From Oscillatoriaceae cyanobacterium M33_DOE_052 (GTDB lineage Bacteria; Cyanobacteriota; Cyanobacteriia; Cyanobacteriales; Laspinemataceae), in the NCBI GenBank assembly GCA_015296065.1, contig DVDU01000023.1:47456-111455 (forward strand): a stretch of DNA of 64,000 bases, in the 5' to 3' direction. A program made the translations under genes and the position numbers. Positions within the stretch are counted from its first letter, which is position 1; each line of letters opens with the position of its first letter. Below are positions 23,463 through 31,715 of this stretch, piece after piece. A model generated the notes under the pieces. It did not search any database, was not told where the DNA came from, and saw only the letters and a list, made by a program, of their open reading frames with translations.

Positions 23463-25832
23463 ATGTCTTACGAGCCCCTCCACCACAAATACAGACCGCA
23501 AGTTTTCAGCGATTTAGTGGGCCAAGAGGCGATCGCTACTACCCTCACCAACGCCATTCGCCTGCAGAAAATCGCTCCCGCCTACTTGTTCACCGGTCCT
23601 CGGGGCACAGGCAAAACCTCTAGCGCCAGAATTCTCGCCAAATCTCTCAACTGTCTTCAGCACCAACAACCCACGGATAAACCCTGCGGAGAATGCGAAG
23701 TTTGCCGCTCTGTCGCCAATGGCATTTCCCTAGATGTCATAGAAATTGACGCCGCCAGCAATACCGGCGTTGATAACATCCGCGAACTAATCGAGCGAGC
23801 CCAATTCGCCCCGGTCCAATGTCGCTACAAAGTTTACATTATCGATGAATGTTTGACCGGTGATGCCCTCGTCACCACCAGCGACGGTCCCATCAGAATT
23901 GATGACCCCACAATTCAAGGTCGCCAAGTCATCAGTTATAATGAGTTTACCCAAACCTGGGAAAGCAAGCCAGTAATCCGGTGGTTAAATCAAGGTAAAA
24001 AACCCACTTTAATTATCAAAACTGTTACCGGTAAATTTATCAAAAGTACCGGCAATCATTTAATCAAAACTAATCAAGATTGGTTGCCAGCTCAGCGGTT
24101 GCAGCCCGGAATGAAAATCTTATCCCCGGAAAATTGGGAAACTGTATCATCAGTTACTCCCGGCCAAATTGAACCGGTTTACGATATAGAAGTCGCAGAT
24201 AATCATAATTTTCTGGCCAATGGGTTGACGGTGCATAATTGCCATATGCTCAGCACCGCTGCGTTTAACTCGTTGCTGAAAACTCTCGAAGAACCCCCAG
24301 AGCGGGTGATGTTCGTCCTGGCCACTACGGACCCGCAACGGGTACTACCCACGATTATTTCCCGCTGTCAGCGGTTTGACTTTCGCCGCATCCCGCTGGA
24401 CTCGATGGTACAGCATTTGGGGGATATCGCCAGGAAGGAAAATATCGATATCACCCCAGAAGCAATTCTCACCGTGGGGCAAATTGCCCAAGGGGGACTG
24501 CGAGATGCAGAAAGTTTGCTTGACCAGCTCAGCTTGCTATCGGAACAGGTGACGGTAGAGCGGGTGTGGGATTTGGTGGGAGCGGTTCCGGAGCGGGATT
24601 TGCTCTTGTTGTTGCAGGCGATCGCGGCTGACAATCCCGAATTACTGCTCGATCGCGCCCGAGAATTGATGAACCGGGGGCGCGAACCCCTCACGGTCCT
24701 GCAAAACCTCGCCAGCTTCTACCGCGACTTACTCATCGCCAAAACCGCCCCCCAGCGTCCCGACTTAGCCGCCATCTCCCCCGCCACCTGGGACCAATTG
24801 TGCCAAGAAGCGCAAAAGTGGGATATCTCCCAGATTTTGCACTCGCAGCAGCACCTGCGGACTAGCGAAACTCAAATCAAAAACACCACCCAACCCCGCT
24901 TATGGTTGGAAGTGACAATTTTGGGATTGCTCCCCGCCGCCATTTCTCTCCCCGCTGAATCACGATCGGGAGCAAGGGAGACGGGGAGACGCGGTTCGGC
25001 TTCGCTCACCGACCGGGGAGATGGGGAGACGGGGAGACGGGGAGACGGGGAGACACGGCCCCATCTTCCCCCCGCCTCCCCACCTACAGGCACAGGACCT
25101 CAGCAAGTTTTGCCCCACACCTCGCCGCCAGCGGTGGGAGCGATCGGCTCTTCCTCCCTAACGCCGCCAGAGCCGTCAACCCCCCCCACACCGGTTGTCT
25201 CAACCAATTCCCCACCGCTTCCAACTCCCTCGGTGGGTGATTTGAGCAATCTCAACCACATCTGGGAAAATGTCCTCACCCATCTCCTCCCATTTACAGC
25301 AGGGATCCTGCGCCAGCATGGGCAATTACTCACGATCGGTGATGGTTATGTCACCATTGGAATGCGGGGAGTGATGAAGCTCGCTAATACTAAACTTCCC
25401 GAAATAGAAGCTGCTTTCTCCAAGGTGTTGCAGCGACGGTTGAAAGTAACTTTAAAGGCTGACAGTACAACACCAGTACACGGGCAAATCTCAGAAAATG
25501 CTGCGGAAACCACGCCGCCGCCACCGATATCCCAAAACACTACGATTACTCCATCGGGTTTAGATGCCCGAACATCTCCAGCACATGATTCACCACTCCC
25601 TCTCAGTCGAGAAACGGCCCTGGCTGTTGCTAATGACGGAGATAGAGATTCGCTTTCCCTGGCAGTGGATATCCTGAAACACAATTTCGGTGGGGAAGAG
25701 GTGGAGTTGCCTGCAGGTTTGCTGATACCAGAAATTTCACCCCCAGTTTCCCAACAGGGTTTCTCCGCCCAGTCTCAGGGCCACATCGAGCCAGAGCCAG
25801 AAGTTTATCCGGGAGAAGAACTGCCGTTTTAG
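23463..25832 (+). CDS. dnaX: DNA polymerase III gamma/tau subunit with in-frame mini-intein
   Basis: DnaX is the ATPase of the clamp loader. The 789-residue precursor shows Walker A (GPRGTGKTSSARILAKSLNC), the zinc-binding cysteines (CLQHQQPTDKPCGECEVC), Walker B interrupted after IIDE by a 130-residue intein (residues 130-259), then CHMLSTAAFNSLLKTLEEPP and TTDPQRVLPTIISRCQRF with the arginine finger. After splicing the protein is about 659 residues. The linker near 24970-25070 contains in-frame GGGGAGAC octamers translating to GETGRRGDGE. The C-terminal third (proline-rich) and the tau-like end (EVYPGEELPF) are variable. Convergent with the next gene at a 37-base gap. Confidence 0.93.
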   Translation: MSYEPLHHKYRPQVFSDLVGQEAIATTLTNAIRLQKIAPAYLFTGPRGTGKTSSARILAKSLNCLQHQQPTDKPCGECEVCRSVANGISLDVIEIDAASNTGVDNIRELIERAQFAPVQCRYKVYIIDECLTGDALVTTSDGPIRIDDPTIQGRQVISYNEFTQTWESKPVIRWLNQGKKPTLIIKTVTGKFIKSTGNHLIKTNQDWLPAQRLQPGMKILSPENWETVSSVTPGQIEPVYDIEVADNHNFLANGLTVHNCHMLSTAAFNSLLKTLEEPPERVMFVLATTDPQRVLPTIISRCQRFDFRRIPLDSMVQHLGDIARKENIDITPEAILTVGQIAQGGLRDAESLLDQLSLLSEQVTVERVWDLVGAVPERDLLLLLQAIAADNPELLLDRARELMNRGREPLTVLQNLASFYRDLLIAKTAPQRPDLAAISPATWDQLCQEAQKWDISQILHSQQHLRTSETQIKNTTQPRLWLEVTILGLLPAAISLPAESRSGARETGRRGSASLTDRGDGETGRRGDGETRPHLPPASPPTGTGPQQVLPHTSPPAVGAIGSSSLTPPEPSTPPTPVVSTNSPPLPTPSVGDLSNLNHIWENVLTHLLPFTAGILRQHGQLLTIGDGYVTIGMRGVMKLANTKLPEIEAAFSKVLQRRLKVTLKADSTTPVHGQISENAAETTPPPPISQNTTITPSGLDARTSPAHDSPLPLSRETALAVANDGDRDSLSLAVDILKHNFGGEEVELPAGLLIPEISPPVSQQGFSAQSQGHIEPEPEVYPGEELPF
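23850..24239 (+). other. Mini-intein in DnaX (130 residues)
   Basis: Splice block A is CLTGDALVTTSDG; block B is around GNHLIKTNQDWLPAQRLQPGMKIL; block F/G is VYDIEVADNHNFLANGLTVHN, ending His-Asn. The downstream extein starts with Cys (TGC at 24240). No homing endonuclease motif lies between. Insertion is at Walker B, between IIDE and CHML, the site known for cyanobacterial DnaX inteins. Confidence 0.9.
24975..25065 (+). repeat. GGGGAGAC octamer array inside dnaX
   Basis: GGGGAGAC units occur in tandem (best from 25012 to 25053) within the dnaX linker and stay open in frame although eight is not a multiple of three. They translate to arginine/glycine/glutamate-rich residues. The same octamer forms intergenic arrays at 16175. 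Confidence 0.85.
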
Positions 25833-25869
25833 CGCCAGATATTGCCCGCACGGCAACGCGCTGGTTCTG

Positions 25870-26328
25870 TTAAAGAAGCGCCATTCCCCCGTGATTGCTA
25901 GAGTTTGATCGGCTGCATTGGTTTCTGTAAGTGGCTTGCAGGCTATACAGCAGCTCTTGGGGTAAGTAATATTTGATGCGGTTCAACAGTTTGCCCCACT
26001 CGATCAGTTCTCCGGCGGCAAAAGTCTCCTGAATTTTCTCAGCGTAAAATTCGACCCAAAACCGGGGCGATCGCTTTTCTTTCCACCGCCTGAGCCAGCA
26101 ACGAATATCCGGAACGTTGGGAGGTGCCACATGGGGGACCGGGGGCAAGTCGGCATAACTGATGAAGCGGCTGATGCCTTTGCCTACCACTAAGATGACA
26201 TATGCCCAGCGCTGGATTTCCCAGATCTGGTCTGGCGGGGTTTTCAGCAGGCGGGCGATCGCTTCTTTCGTCACAAAGCGAGTTAGACGGTGTAGGGGTA
26301 GCGCTCTTGGCTGGAAGTTTGTTAACAT
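25870..26328 (-). CDS. Hypothetical protein, conserved-looking
   Basis: The 152-residue protein is Trp- and Arg-rich (IWEIQRWAYVILVVGKGISRFISYADLPPVPHVAPPNVPDIRCWLRRWKEKRSPRFWVEFYAEKIQ) and I do not recognise it by function. Its predicted fold is mostly helical. It may be cyanobacterium-specific. It is convergent with dnaX and divergent from the XRE gene at 26454. No signal peptide or membrane helix is seen. Confidence 0.6.
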   Translation of the reverse strand: MLTNFQPRALPLHRLTRFVTKEAIARLLKTPPDQIWEIQRWAYVILVVGKGISRFISYADLPPVPHVAPPNVPDIRCWLRRWKEKRSPRFWVEFYAEKIQETFAAGELIEWGKLLNRIKYYLPQELLYSLQATYRNQCSRSNSSNHGGMALL

Positions 26329-26453
26329 ATGAACTATCTCTCACTTTGGTGGGGTAAGTTGGCGATCGCCCCCCGGACTCGAAAACTGAAGGGCGATCGC
26401 TTTCTACAAAAATCCCAGTTTATGATAAATACTTATCATCTCTCAAGACTTGC

Positions 26454-26666
26454 ATGGGCTTAGTTCGGCTACGCATTCGGGAGTTGGCTCGGGAGAAAGG
26501 CTGGACAATGAAGGATGTCTCAGAACGTTCCGGCCTGGTGTATAGTACCGTCAGACACTACGCTCGCTCTCCGGGAATGGCAACAGTTGACCTAACCGCG
26601 ATCATCAAGTTAGCGCGGATTTTTGACGTGATGGTGGAAGACTTGGTGGAAGTTTTAGAGGAGTAG
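26454..26666 (+). CDS. XRE/Cro-type helix-turn-helix regulator
   Basis: The 70-residue protein is a single HTH domain: IRELAREKGWTMKDVSERSGLVYSTVRHYARSPGMATVDLTAIIKLARIFDVMVEDLVEVL. The second helix (DVSERSGL) and recognition helix (STVRHYAR) match Cro/C1-type folds. Its neighbours give no target; it starts 125 bases from the divergent hypothetical gene, whose promoter it might control. Confidence 0.8.
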   Translation: MGLVRLRIRELAREKGWTMKDVSERSGLVYSTVRHYARSPGMATVDLTAIIKLARIFDVMVEDLVEVLEE

Positions 26667-26693
26667 GCTCCGGCGATCGTCCTGAGATGATTC

Positions 26694-26711
26694 AGGTGGG
26701 CAATGCCCACC
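26694..26711. repeat. Short GGTGGGCA inverted repeat
   Basis: GGTGGGCAATGCCCACC lies between the XRE gene and the Dabb gene. It resembles the ends of the 57-bp elements at 7630 and 56272 without their interior. Confidence 0.55.
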
Positions 26712-26726
26712 AGAGGAAATAGAGAA

Positions 26727-27029
26727 TTAAACTTCGTAGTCAACTACGGCGCGCTCTTTAGTAATCTGGCCGATAAATTCCTTGCACTTTTCATGTTCTG
26801 GGTGTCGCTGATAAGCTGCCAAGGCTTCTAAACTGGCAAACTCGGAATATAGTGCTACTTCATAAGCCGCTGGTGATGCCAAAACATTCATCCCTACTTC
26901 CAAGTGCAAAATTTCCGGGATGACACCTTTAAGGTTCTCGAGCATTTCCTTAATTTGGCTGGCGTTCTCTTCCATAGAAAACCCAGCAGCTTCATCTTTT
27001 AACCGCCACATGACGATATGTTTAATCAA
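26727..27029 (-). CDS. Dabb domain (stress-responsive alpha/beta barrel) protein
   Basis: The 100-residue protein starts MIKHIVMWRLKDEA and carries KGVIPEILHLEVGMN and a helix-strand pattern (YEVALYSEFASLEALAAYQRHPEHEKCKEFIGQITKERAVVDYEV) of the dimeric alpha-beta barrel Dabb family. Members bind small ligands or act as stress proteins; some relatives are cyclases. It lies just downstream of cpcF on the same strand, so it may be co-transcribed with the phycocyanin operon. Confidence 0.82.
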   Translation of the reverse strand: MIKHIVMWRLKDEAAGFSMEENASQIKEMLENLKGVIPEILHLEVGMNVLASPAAYEVALYSEFASLEALAAYQRHPEHEKCKEFIGQITKERAVVDYEV

Positions 27030-27068
27030 TTGATTTCTCCTGCGATAGTTATGCGATTATCGGGTTAG

Positions 27069-27740
27069 TTAAACATCTTGGGAATTGCGATTTAATTCCT
27101 GAGCAGCCAGTAAAGCGCGAGCCCGTACTGCTAATTCTGCATCATTTGCCGCCATCTCCTGTAGCCGATCGTCAATGGCTAAACTACCATGATGTTGATG
27201 CTGGCGCATCGCCACTCCCAACCCCTGCAACCCTACCACCGCCGCATAGCGCACCACCCACTCCGGATCGGTACTAGCTTTGAGCAGAGACTGCATCGCT
27301 TTTTCTTGCGCTGCGGGTATTGTCGCCGCTGCCATATCGCTCCAGCGGATATTGCCCAAACCCCTAGCGGCTGCACGGCGCACACTTAGGGCAAAATCAC
27401 TTTCTGCAGTTTGCCCAAGCAAAGCCAAGCTGCGGGGGTCCCCAATGCCTGCTAAAGCTCGCAGCGCCCAAGCTCGGGCGCCGTAGTTGTAGCCGTCGAG
27501 GTGTTCTAACAGTGCAGGCACGGCAGCACTACCAAGAGCTACCAGTCCTTCTACTGCTGCCACTGCGGCGCCGGGATTATTGTATCCCAGGGCGGTTATC
27601 AATTTAGGAATAGCGGTTTCAGAGCGCACATTTGCTAGTTGCCACACTGCCGCCACTAATTTGGGGGCAGAGTCGGCTTGATCTACCGCAGCAATCAGTT
27701 CTAAAACTGGGCTTTGATTCATATTGATTGGGGGATTCAA
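27069..27740 (-). CDS. cpcF: Phycocyanin alpha lyase subunit CpcF
   Basis: The 223-residue protein is built of HEAT-like repeats (VAAVWQLANVRSETAIPKLITALGYNNPGAAVAAVEGLVALGSAAVPALLEHLDGYNYGARAWALRALAGIGD) as in CpcF. With CpcE it forms the lyase that attaches phycocyanobilin to CpcA Cys84. The position after cpcE in a cpcBACDEF array identifies it as CpcF rather than PecF, and it lacks the NHCQGN isomerase motif that PecF (36301) has. Confidence 0.9.
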   Translation of the reverse strand: MNPPINMNQSPVLELIAAVDQADSAPKLVAAVWQLANVRSETAIPKLITALGYNNPGAAVAAVEGLVALGSAAVPALLEHLDGYNYGARAWALRALAGIGDPRSLALLGQTAESDFALSVRRAAARGLGNIRWSDMAAATIPAAQEKAMQSLLKASTDPEWVVRYAAVVGLQGLGVAMRQHQHHGSLAIDDRLQEMAANDAELAVRARALLAAQELNRNSQDV

Positions 27741-27877
27741 GTAATAAAAATTTATTCTTTTACGTGATAAATTAATATCGATTTGCGCTTAAATAATGAT
27801 GGCTTGATAAAAATTATTTAATAATTTATTTTACTTTTTTCATGTCAAATTTTCTAGGCAAATGCTTCATTTATGAT

Positions 27878-27945
27878 TGGGTTCGTAGTTGGGCTTTAGC
27901 CCAATTGATTACGGGCAGAGGGCTAAAGCCCAACTACAAACTAAC
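27878..27945. repeat. Two GGGCTTTAGCCC palindromes between cpcE and cpcF
   Basis: GTTGGGCTTTAGCCCAATT (27888) and GGGCTAAAGCCCAACTAC (27920) are in opposite orientation and could form one stem in the transcript, separating cpcE from cpcF. Confidence 0.85.
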
Positions 27946-27950
27946 GTCTA

Positions 27951-28838
27951 TTAGAGCAAATTATCCATCAACTGCATCACGCGGATGGTATCGGGGTTGA
28001 GGGAGTTGGGTGGGTTGGTTAAGGCCAAGTTATGTTCTAAGATGCCTTTGAGGGCAATTAACTTGAGACTGTTTTCGGCTAAAGTTGCCGATATGGCTTC
28101 AGCGGCGTTGAGATAGCCGATCGCGCCCAAATCCATCAAAGCCGATCGACGTAACTGTAGGTCGGAACCTTGCAAAGCGCCAATCAGTTTATCCCCATAA
28201 AATGAATCCCCGGTGAGCTGATATAAAGCTCGGGCGGCGGAATACTGCACCCGCGCCACGGGATGTTCTAGAAACTCTTGGATTTGTGGGATAGCTACAG
28301 TTGCCCCCAAAGTACCCAACGCTTCCAATACGGCGGCGTAAGGTTGCCGCAGATGGGGTTTCCCAGGCACCTGCACCGCCTCTGCTACCCCCCCAGCCAG
28401 TAGCGCCATCAACGATGGCACTGCAGCGGCGGCTCCCAGGTTGCCCAGAGATTGGGCGGCGGCTTCGCGCACATAGTAGTCAGAACATTGCAAACATTCA
28501 ATTAAGCTGGGAATAGCGCGATCGTCCCCCACTTTTCCCAGAGCCCGAGCGGCATTGCGGCGGAGGGGAAAGGCTCCGGTTTCGTCGGGTTCGGTTTCGG
28601 CTTGGAATTGGTCGATTAAGCCAATAATTGCCGCTTCTTCGCGCACGCGAAAGCGACCGAGCCACCAGGAGGCGTAGTAACGCAGGCTCGGGTCAGAGTG
28701 GTGCAGGTTGGCGATCGCCTGTTCCACTGTTAAAGATTCACCGTCTGGGAGTGGGTCTCCCTCGCTAATAGCGAAGTCTGACCCACCGCCTTTTACGCCT
28801 ATGCCTGACGGTGAAAAAGACGCAAAATCATCTACCAT
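27951..28838 (-). CDS. cpcE: Phycocyanin alpha lyase subunit CpcE
   Basis: The 295-residue protein consists of HEAT-type repeats with the typical CpcE opening after a variable N-terminus (LTVEQAIANLHHSDPSLRYYASWWLGRFRVREEAAI), RRNAARALGKVGDDRAIPSLIECLQCSDYYVREAAAQSLGNLGA and a C-terminal ALMDLGAIGYLNAAEAI. It heterodimerises with CpcF to attach phycocyanobilin to CpcA. It lies between cpcD and cpcF. The N-terminal 30 residues are poorly conserved and the start could be further downstream. Confidence 0.92.
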   Translation of the reverse strand: MVDDFASFSPSGIGVKGGGSDFAISEGDPLPDGESLTVEQAIANLHHSDPSLRYYASWWLGRFRVREEAAIIGLIDQFQAETEPDETGAFPLRRNAARALGKVGDDRAIPSLIECLQCSDYYVREAAAQSLGNLGAAAAVPSLMALLAGGVAEAVQVPGKPHLRQPYAAVLEALGTLGATVAIPQIQEFLEHPVARVQYSAARALYQLTGDSFYGDKLIGALQGSDLQLRRSALMDLGAIGYLNAAEAISATLAENSLKLIALKGILEHNLALTNPPNSLNPDTIRVMQLMDNLL

Positions 28839-28873
28839 CAGTCAGGTGTTTTTCCTATGAGAGGATTCAGGGA

Positions 28874-29113
28874 CTAGGCGTCAGTAGCGATCGGTTCAAT
28901 CTTGACGATTTGACCGCCCAGGCGGGTAATCCGCTGCATTTCTTGATTCATCCGATTGTAGGGCACCGTGATAAATACGCTGCCGCTCTTGCGGATGGCA
29001 TAGCTGTTCTTGTCGGTTTCGTCACTTTGACGCAAGCCTACCACTTCATAGCGAAACACGCGGTTTCCTGCGGTGGTATTAGCGGCACTCCCGTTAGTAT
29101 TTTGACCGAACAT
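28874..29113 (-). CDS. cpcD: Phycobilisome rod-capping linker CpcD
   Basis: The 79-residue protein matches the small rod-capping linker: VFRYEVVGLRQSDETDKNSYAIRKSGSVFITVPYNRMNQEMQRITRLGGQIVKIEPI. It caps the distal end of phycocyanin rods, limiting their length. The N-terminal residues (MFGQNTNGSAANTTAGN) are variable as usual. Located between cpcC and cpcE. Confidence 0.94.
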   Translation of the reverse strand: MFGQNTNGSAANTTAGNRVFRYEVVGLRQSDETDKNSYAIRKSGSVFITVPYNRMNQEMQRITRLGGQIVKIEPIATDA

Positions 29114-29382
29114 ATCTCTTGCTAACTCCTAACTGATAGATTTGCCAGATTGAGGCTAGTTGCCATTTTATTTTTGCATGCCACTGCCCGATCGCCAACA
29201 GAGGGGTAAAAACCCGCAATTTCCAACCGGTAGATGTCCCTCGCTCCAGCTTTGTTTTGGGAGGATGGCGGTCATGGGAATCTATTTATGGAAAAACCTC
29301 ACCCTTAACTCCTCTCCCTGTTTGGGAAAAGGTTGGGGTGAGGGCGCCAAATGCCCGAGTAGAAGAGGCACTTGCCTACTTT

Positions 29383-29415
29383 AAAAACCGGGTTTCTTGG
29401 CGAAACCCGGTTTCT
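29383..29415 (-). repeat. AAAACCGGGTTTCT/GAAACCCGGTTT hairpin
   Basis: The pair of nested palindromes is separated by only a few bases here, unlike the 67-69 bp units elsewhere. It lies a few bases downstream of the cpcC stop on the minus strand and could form a strong hairpin in the cpcC-cpcD spacer. Confidence 0.8.
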
Positions 29416-29418
29416 GCA

Positions 29419-30279
29419 TTAAGCGGTAGTGATGCTGGCGATTTTGCCACCCTGCTTGAGGATTTGCTGCATCCGGTTGGATAGCTGCTCGTAGGGGACG
29501 ATGAAAGTGGTGCTGCTGCGGCGGACGCCGGTTTGACGCAGACCAGTCACTTCGATGCGATAAACTTTGCCATCTTGACCGAAGCCGACAAAAGCGCCAC
29601 CGAGGCAGGTATTGGGGGCAGAGTCACTGCTGGGACGGTAGGACCAGCCATCGCTGCCGCCGGAGGGAGCGACGATCGTGTTGGTGCGGTTCTGAGCCAG
29701 TTCGCGGATCAGGTGAGCTTTGCTGCCTTCTAGCTGGGCGCGATCGCTGTTGGCGTAGCCGCGATACAGGCGGAACATCCGGTTAAAGCCGACAGTTTTT
29801 TGACTCCGCTGGGTGTTAAAGCCGCGATAGTAGGGGACAATATTTTCGCCGAAATTCTCTTGATATTCCAGAGAATTTACGTAAGAATCGATATCCGCAT
29901 CAAAACCTTCGTTTTGGTACAGATCCAAATGATAGATAACTTCCGCCTCATCGTAAGGAGCGCGTCCTAACAAGTGCTTGTAGTTCAGCTCGATCGTCCG
30001 AGTTTGGAAGCTGTTGTACAAAAACTTCTGTTTATATAGATCGGATTTGGCCACGCTCAGCACGAAGTCCCGCACCGTGATGCTGCGGTTTTTCAGCAAA
30101 GATTCAGCGCTGGTGAGCCGTTCTGATGCCATGATGTAGTCATTGCCCAGCAGTTGACGGTAAACTGCCCGAATCACGTTATCCACATCTTCTGTGGTGG
30201 CGTTCGGGCGCAATTCCACTGGGGACGTTTCCGCAAACGTAGATGTCCCCAAACGGGACGCTGCCGTGGTAATAGCCAT
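29419..30279 (-). CDS. cpcC: Phycocyanin rod linker polypeptide CpcC
   Basis: From ATG 30279 ([21 protein letters not shown] upstream) the protein has 286 residues. The PBS-linker domain covers the first part: [90 protein letters not shown], and [10 protein letters not shown]. The C-terminal CpcD-like domain follows ([45 protein letters not shown]). It joins phycocyanin hexamers in rods. A TTG at 30294 is also open but less likely. Confidence 0.94.
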   Translation of the reverse strand: MAITTAASRLGTSTFAETSPVELRPNATTEDVDNVIRAVYRQLLGNDYIMASERLTSAESLLKNRSITVRDFVLSVAKSDLYKQKFLYNSFQTRTIELNYKHLLGRAPYDEAEVIYHLDLYQNEGFDADIDSYVNSLEYQENFGENIVPYYRGFNTQRSQKTVGFNRMFRLYRGYANSDRAQLEGSKAHLIRELAQNRTNTIVAPSGGSDGWSYRPSSDSAPNTCLGGAFVGFGQDGKVYRIEVTGLRQTGVRRSSTTFIVPYEQLSNRMQQILKQGGKIASITTA

Positions 30280-30294
30280 GTAAAAATCCCCCAA

Positions 30295-30625
30295 AAATTG
30301 ATTTTTGATTTTCTTTCTGACTTTAAGATTTTAGATTTTTGTTAACACATCCCTTTTTCCAGATGCCCTGACCAGGAATCTGATTGACCGGCTAATTTAG
30401 GGGTGCGGACAATAAATTATCTAAAATCTTGGCGAAGAAATTGGCAATTATCTGTAGCGTCAGAAATGCTAAGATGCCCGGATCTATAAACAGCCACTAG
30501 CTTGTTGCTAGTACCCGCCTATCTATCCGGGCATCCTCAAGTCATCTCCGCACTGGGATAGATGCCTGGTATTGCTTACACTACCCGAGGATGCCGGGAG
30601 CAAGCATTCGCGTTTCCGGGCTCTA
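30295..30625. other. cpcA-cpcC intergenic region
   Basis: The spacer holds a strong stem-loop (30473-30533) and further GC-rich segments with partial complementarity (CCCGAGGATGCCGGG). In phycocyanin operons such structures at the cpcA end protect the abundant cpcBA transcript and reduce read-through; that role is inferred here. Confidence 0.6.
30473..30533 (-). terminator. Stem-loop downstream of cpcA
   Basis: GATGCCCGGAT (30473-30483) pairs with ATCCGGGCATC (30523-30533), with an inner CTAGC...GCTAG stem around 30506. No T-run follows on the minus strand, so it is more likely an mRNA-stabilising or partial attenuator structure. Confidence 0.55.
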
Positions 30626-31114
30626 CTAGCTCAGGGCGTTGATAGCGTAGTCGATGTAGGTGTTGGCTTCCACTGCAGCTTGGCCGCTCAGACCGTGGTT
30701 AGCTTTGATGTACTTCAGAGCTTCCACGTACCAGCTGGGGGACAGCTCGAAAGTGCTGTTGATTTCATCCAAACCGGCAATCAGGTACTCGTCCATTGGA
30801 CCGGTGCCACCGCACACCAAGCAGTAAGTCACCATCCGCAGGTAGTAGCCGATGTCACGAGCGCACTTGGCTTTACCGGTGGAGGTAGAAGCGTAGTTAG
30901 GACCAGTCATGCTGGTGGTGTAGGGGAATTTGTTGTACACCGCTTGGGCAGCACCTTCGGTCAGACGAGAGGCGTTGTTGGTCAGAGAGCGAGCGGCTTC
31001 CATGCTAGCAGCGGCGCGCTTGAAGCGACCGTCAACTGCTTGCAGTTCGGCGTTGCTCAAAAAACGGCCTTGGGCATCGGCGGCAGAGATGGCTTCGGTG
31101 ATTGGTGTTTTCAT
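30626..31114 (-). CDS. cpcA: C-phycocyanin alpha subunit CpcA
   Basis: The 162-residue protein is a canonical phycocyanin alpha chain: [27 protein letters not shown], chromophore Cys84 in [38 protein letters not shown], and a C-terminal [34 protein letters not shown]. It carries one phycocyanobilin attached by CpcE/CpcF. It is 82 bases downstream of cpcB on the same strand. An unequivocal phycocyanin alpha rather than PecA, whose corresponding region reads [13 protein letters not shown]. Confidence 0.97.
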   Translation of the reverse strand: MKTPITEAISAADAQGRFLSNAELQAVDGRFKRAAASMEAARSLTNNASRLTEGAAQAVYNKFPYTTSMTGPNYASTSTGKAKCARDIGYYLRMVTYCLVCGGTGPMDEYLIAGLDEINSTFELSPSWYVEALKYIKANHGLSGQAAVEANTYIDYAINALS

Positions 31115-31196
31115 TTTGTGATTTTTACTCCGTTTATGCTTGCGATTTTTCCAATTGCTCTAGCGGTTTGGTGATGTCACCAAGAAGATTGCCGTT

Positions 31197-31715
31197 TTAG
31201 CCTACAGCAGCGGCGGCGCGATCGAAGTAGCTGGCCACTTCAGACATCAGAGCGCTGCAGTCGCCGGGGGTGATCCCTGCGGGGTCGTTAGCCATTTTCA
31301 CTGCGGCATCTTTCATTTTTTGCACGCCGGTAGCCACAGAGCCGCCGGGTACACCCAGAGCTTGGTAGGTTTCACGCAGGCCGTTCAGGCAGCGATCGTC
31401 CAGAACGCTGGCATCACCGGCGATCGTTGCGTAGGTCACGTAGCGCAGGATGATTTCCATGTCGCGCAAGCAAGCGGCCATGCGGCGGTTGGTGTAAGCA
31501 TTACCACCGGGTTGGATTAGCTGGGGTTGCTCGGCGAACAGAGACCGGGCGGCTTCAGCAACGATCGTCGAAGCATTGCTGGTGATCCGGTTCACAGTAT
31601 CCAGACGCTTGTTGCCGTCTTTGAGCATGTTGCTCAGAGCATCCAATTGCTCGTTGCTTAAGAATTCACCGCGAGCGTCGGCTTGAGAAACAACTTTGGC
31701 GAATGCGTCTAGCAT
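31197..31715 (-). CDS. cpcB: C-phycocyanin beta subunit CpcB
   Basis: The 172-residue protein matches phycocyanin beta: [30 protein letters not shown], Cys82 in [22 protein letters not shown], and Cys153 in [23 protein letters not shown]. Asn72 methylation context ([14 protein letters not shown]) is present. First gene of the cpc operon; AAAGGAG lies in front of the ATG at 31715. It carries two phycocyanobilins. Confidence 0.97.
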   Translation of the reverse strand: MLDAFAKVVSQADARGEFLSNEQLDALSNMLKDGNKRLDTVNRITSNASTIVAEAARSLFAEQPQLIQPGGNAYTNRRMAACLRDMEIILRYVTYATIAGDASVLDDRCLNGLRETYQALGVPGGSVATGVQKMKDAAVKMANDPAGITPGDCSALMSEVASYFDRAAAAVG

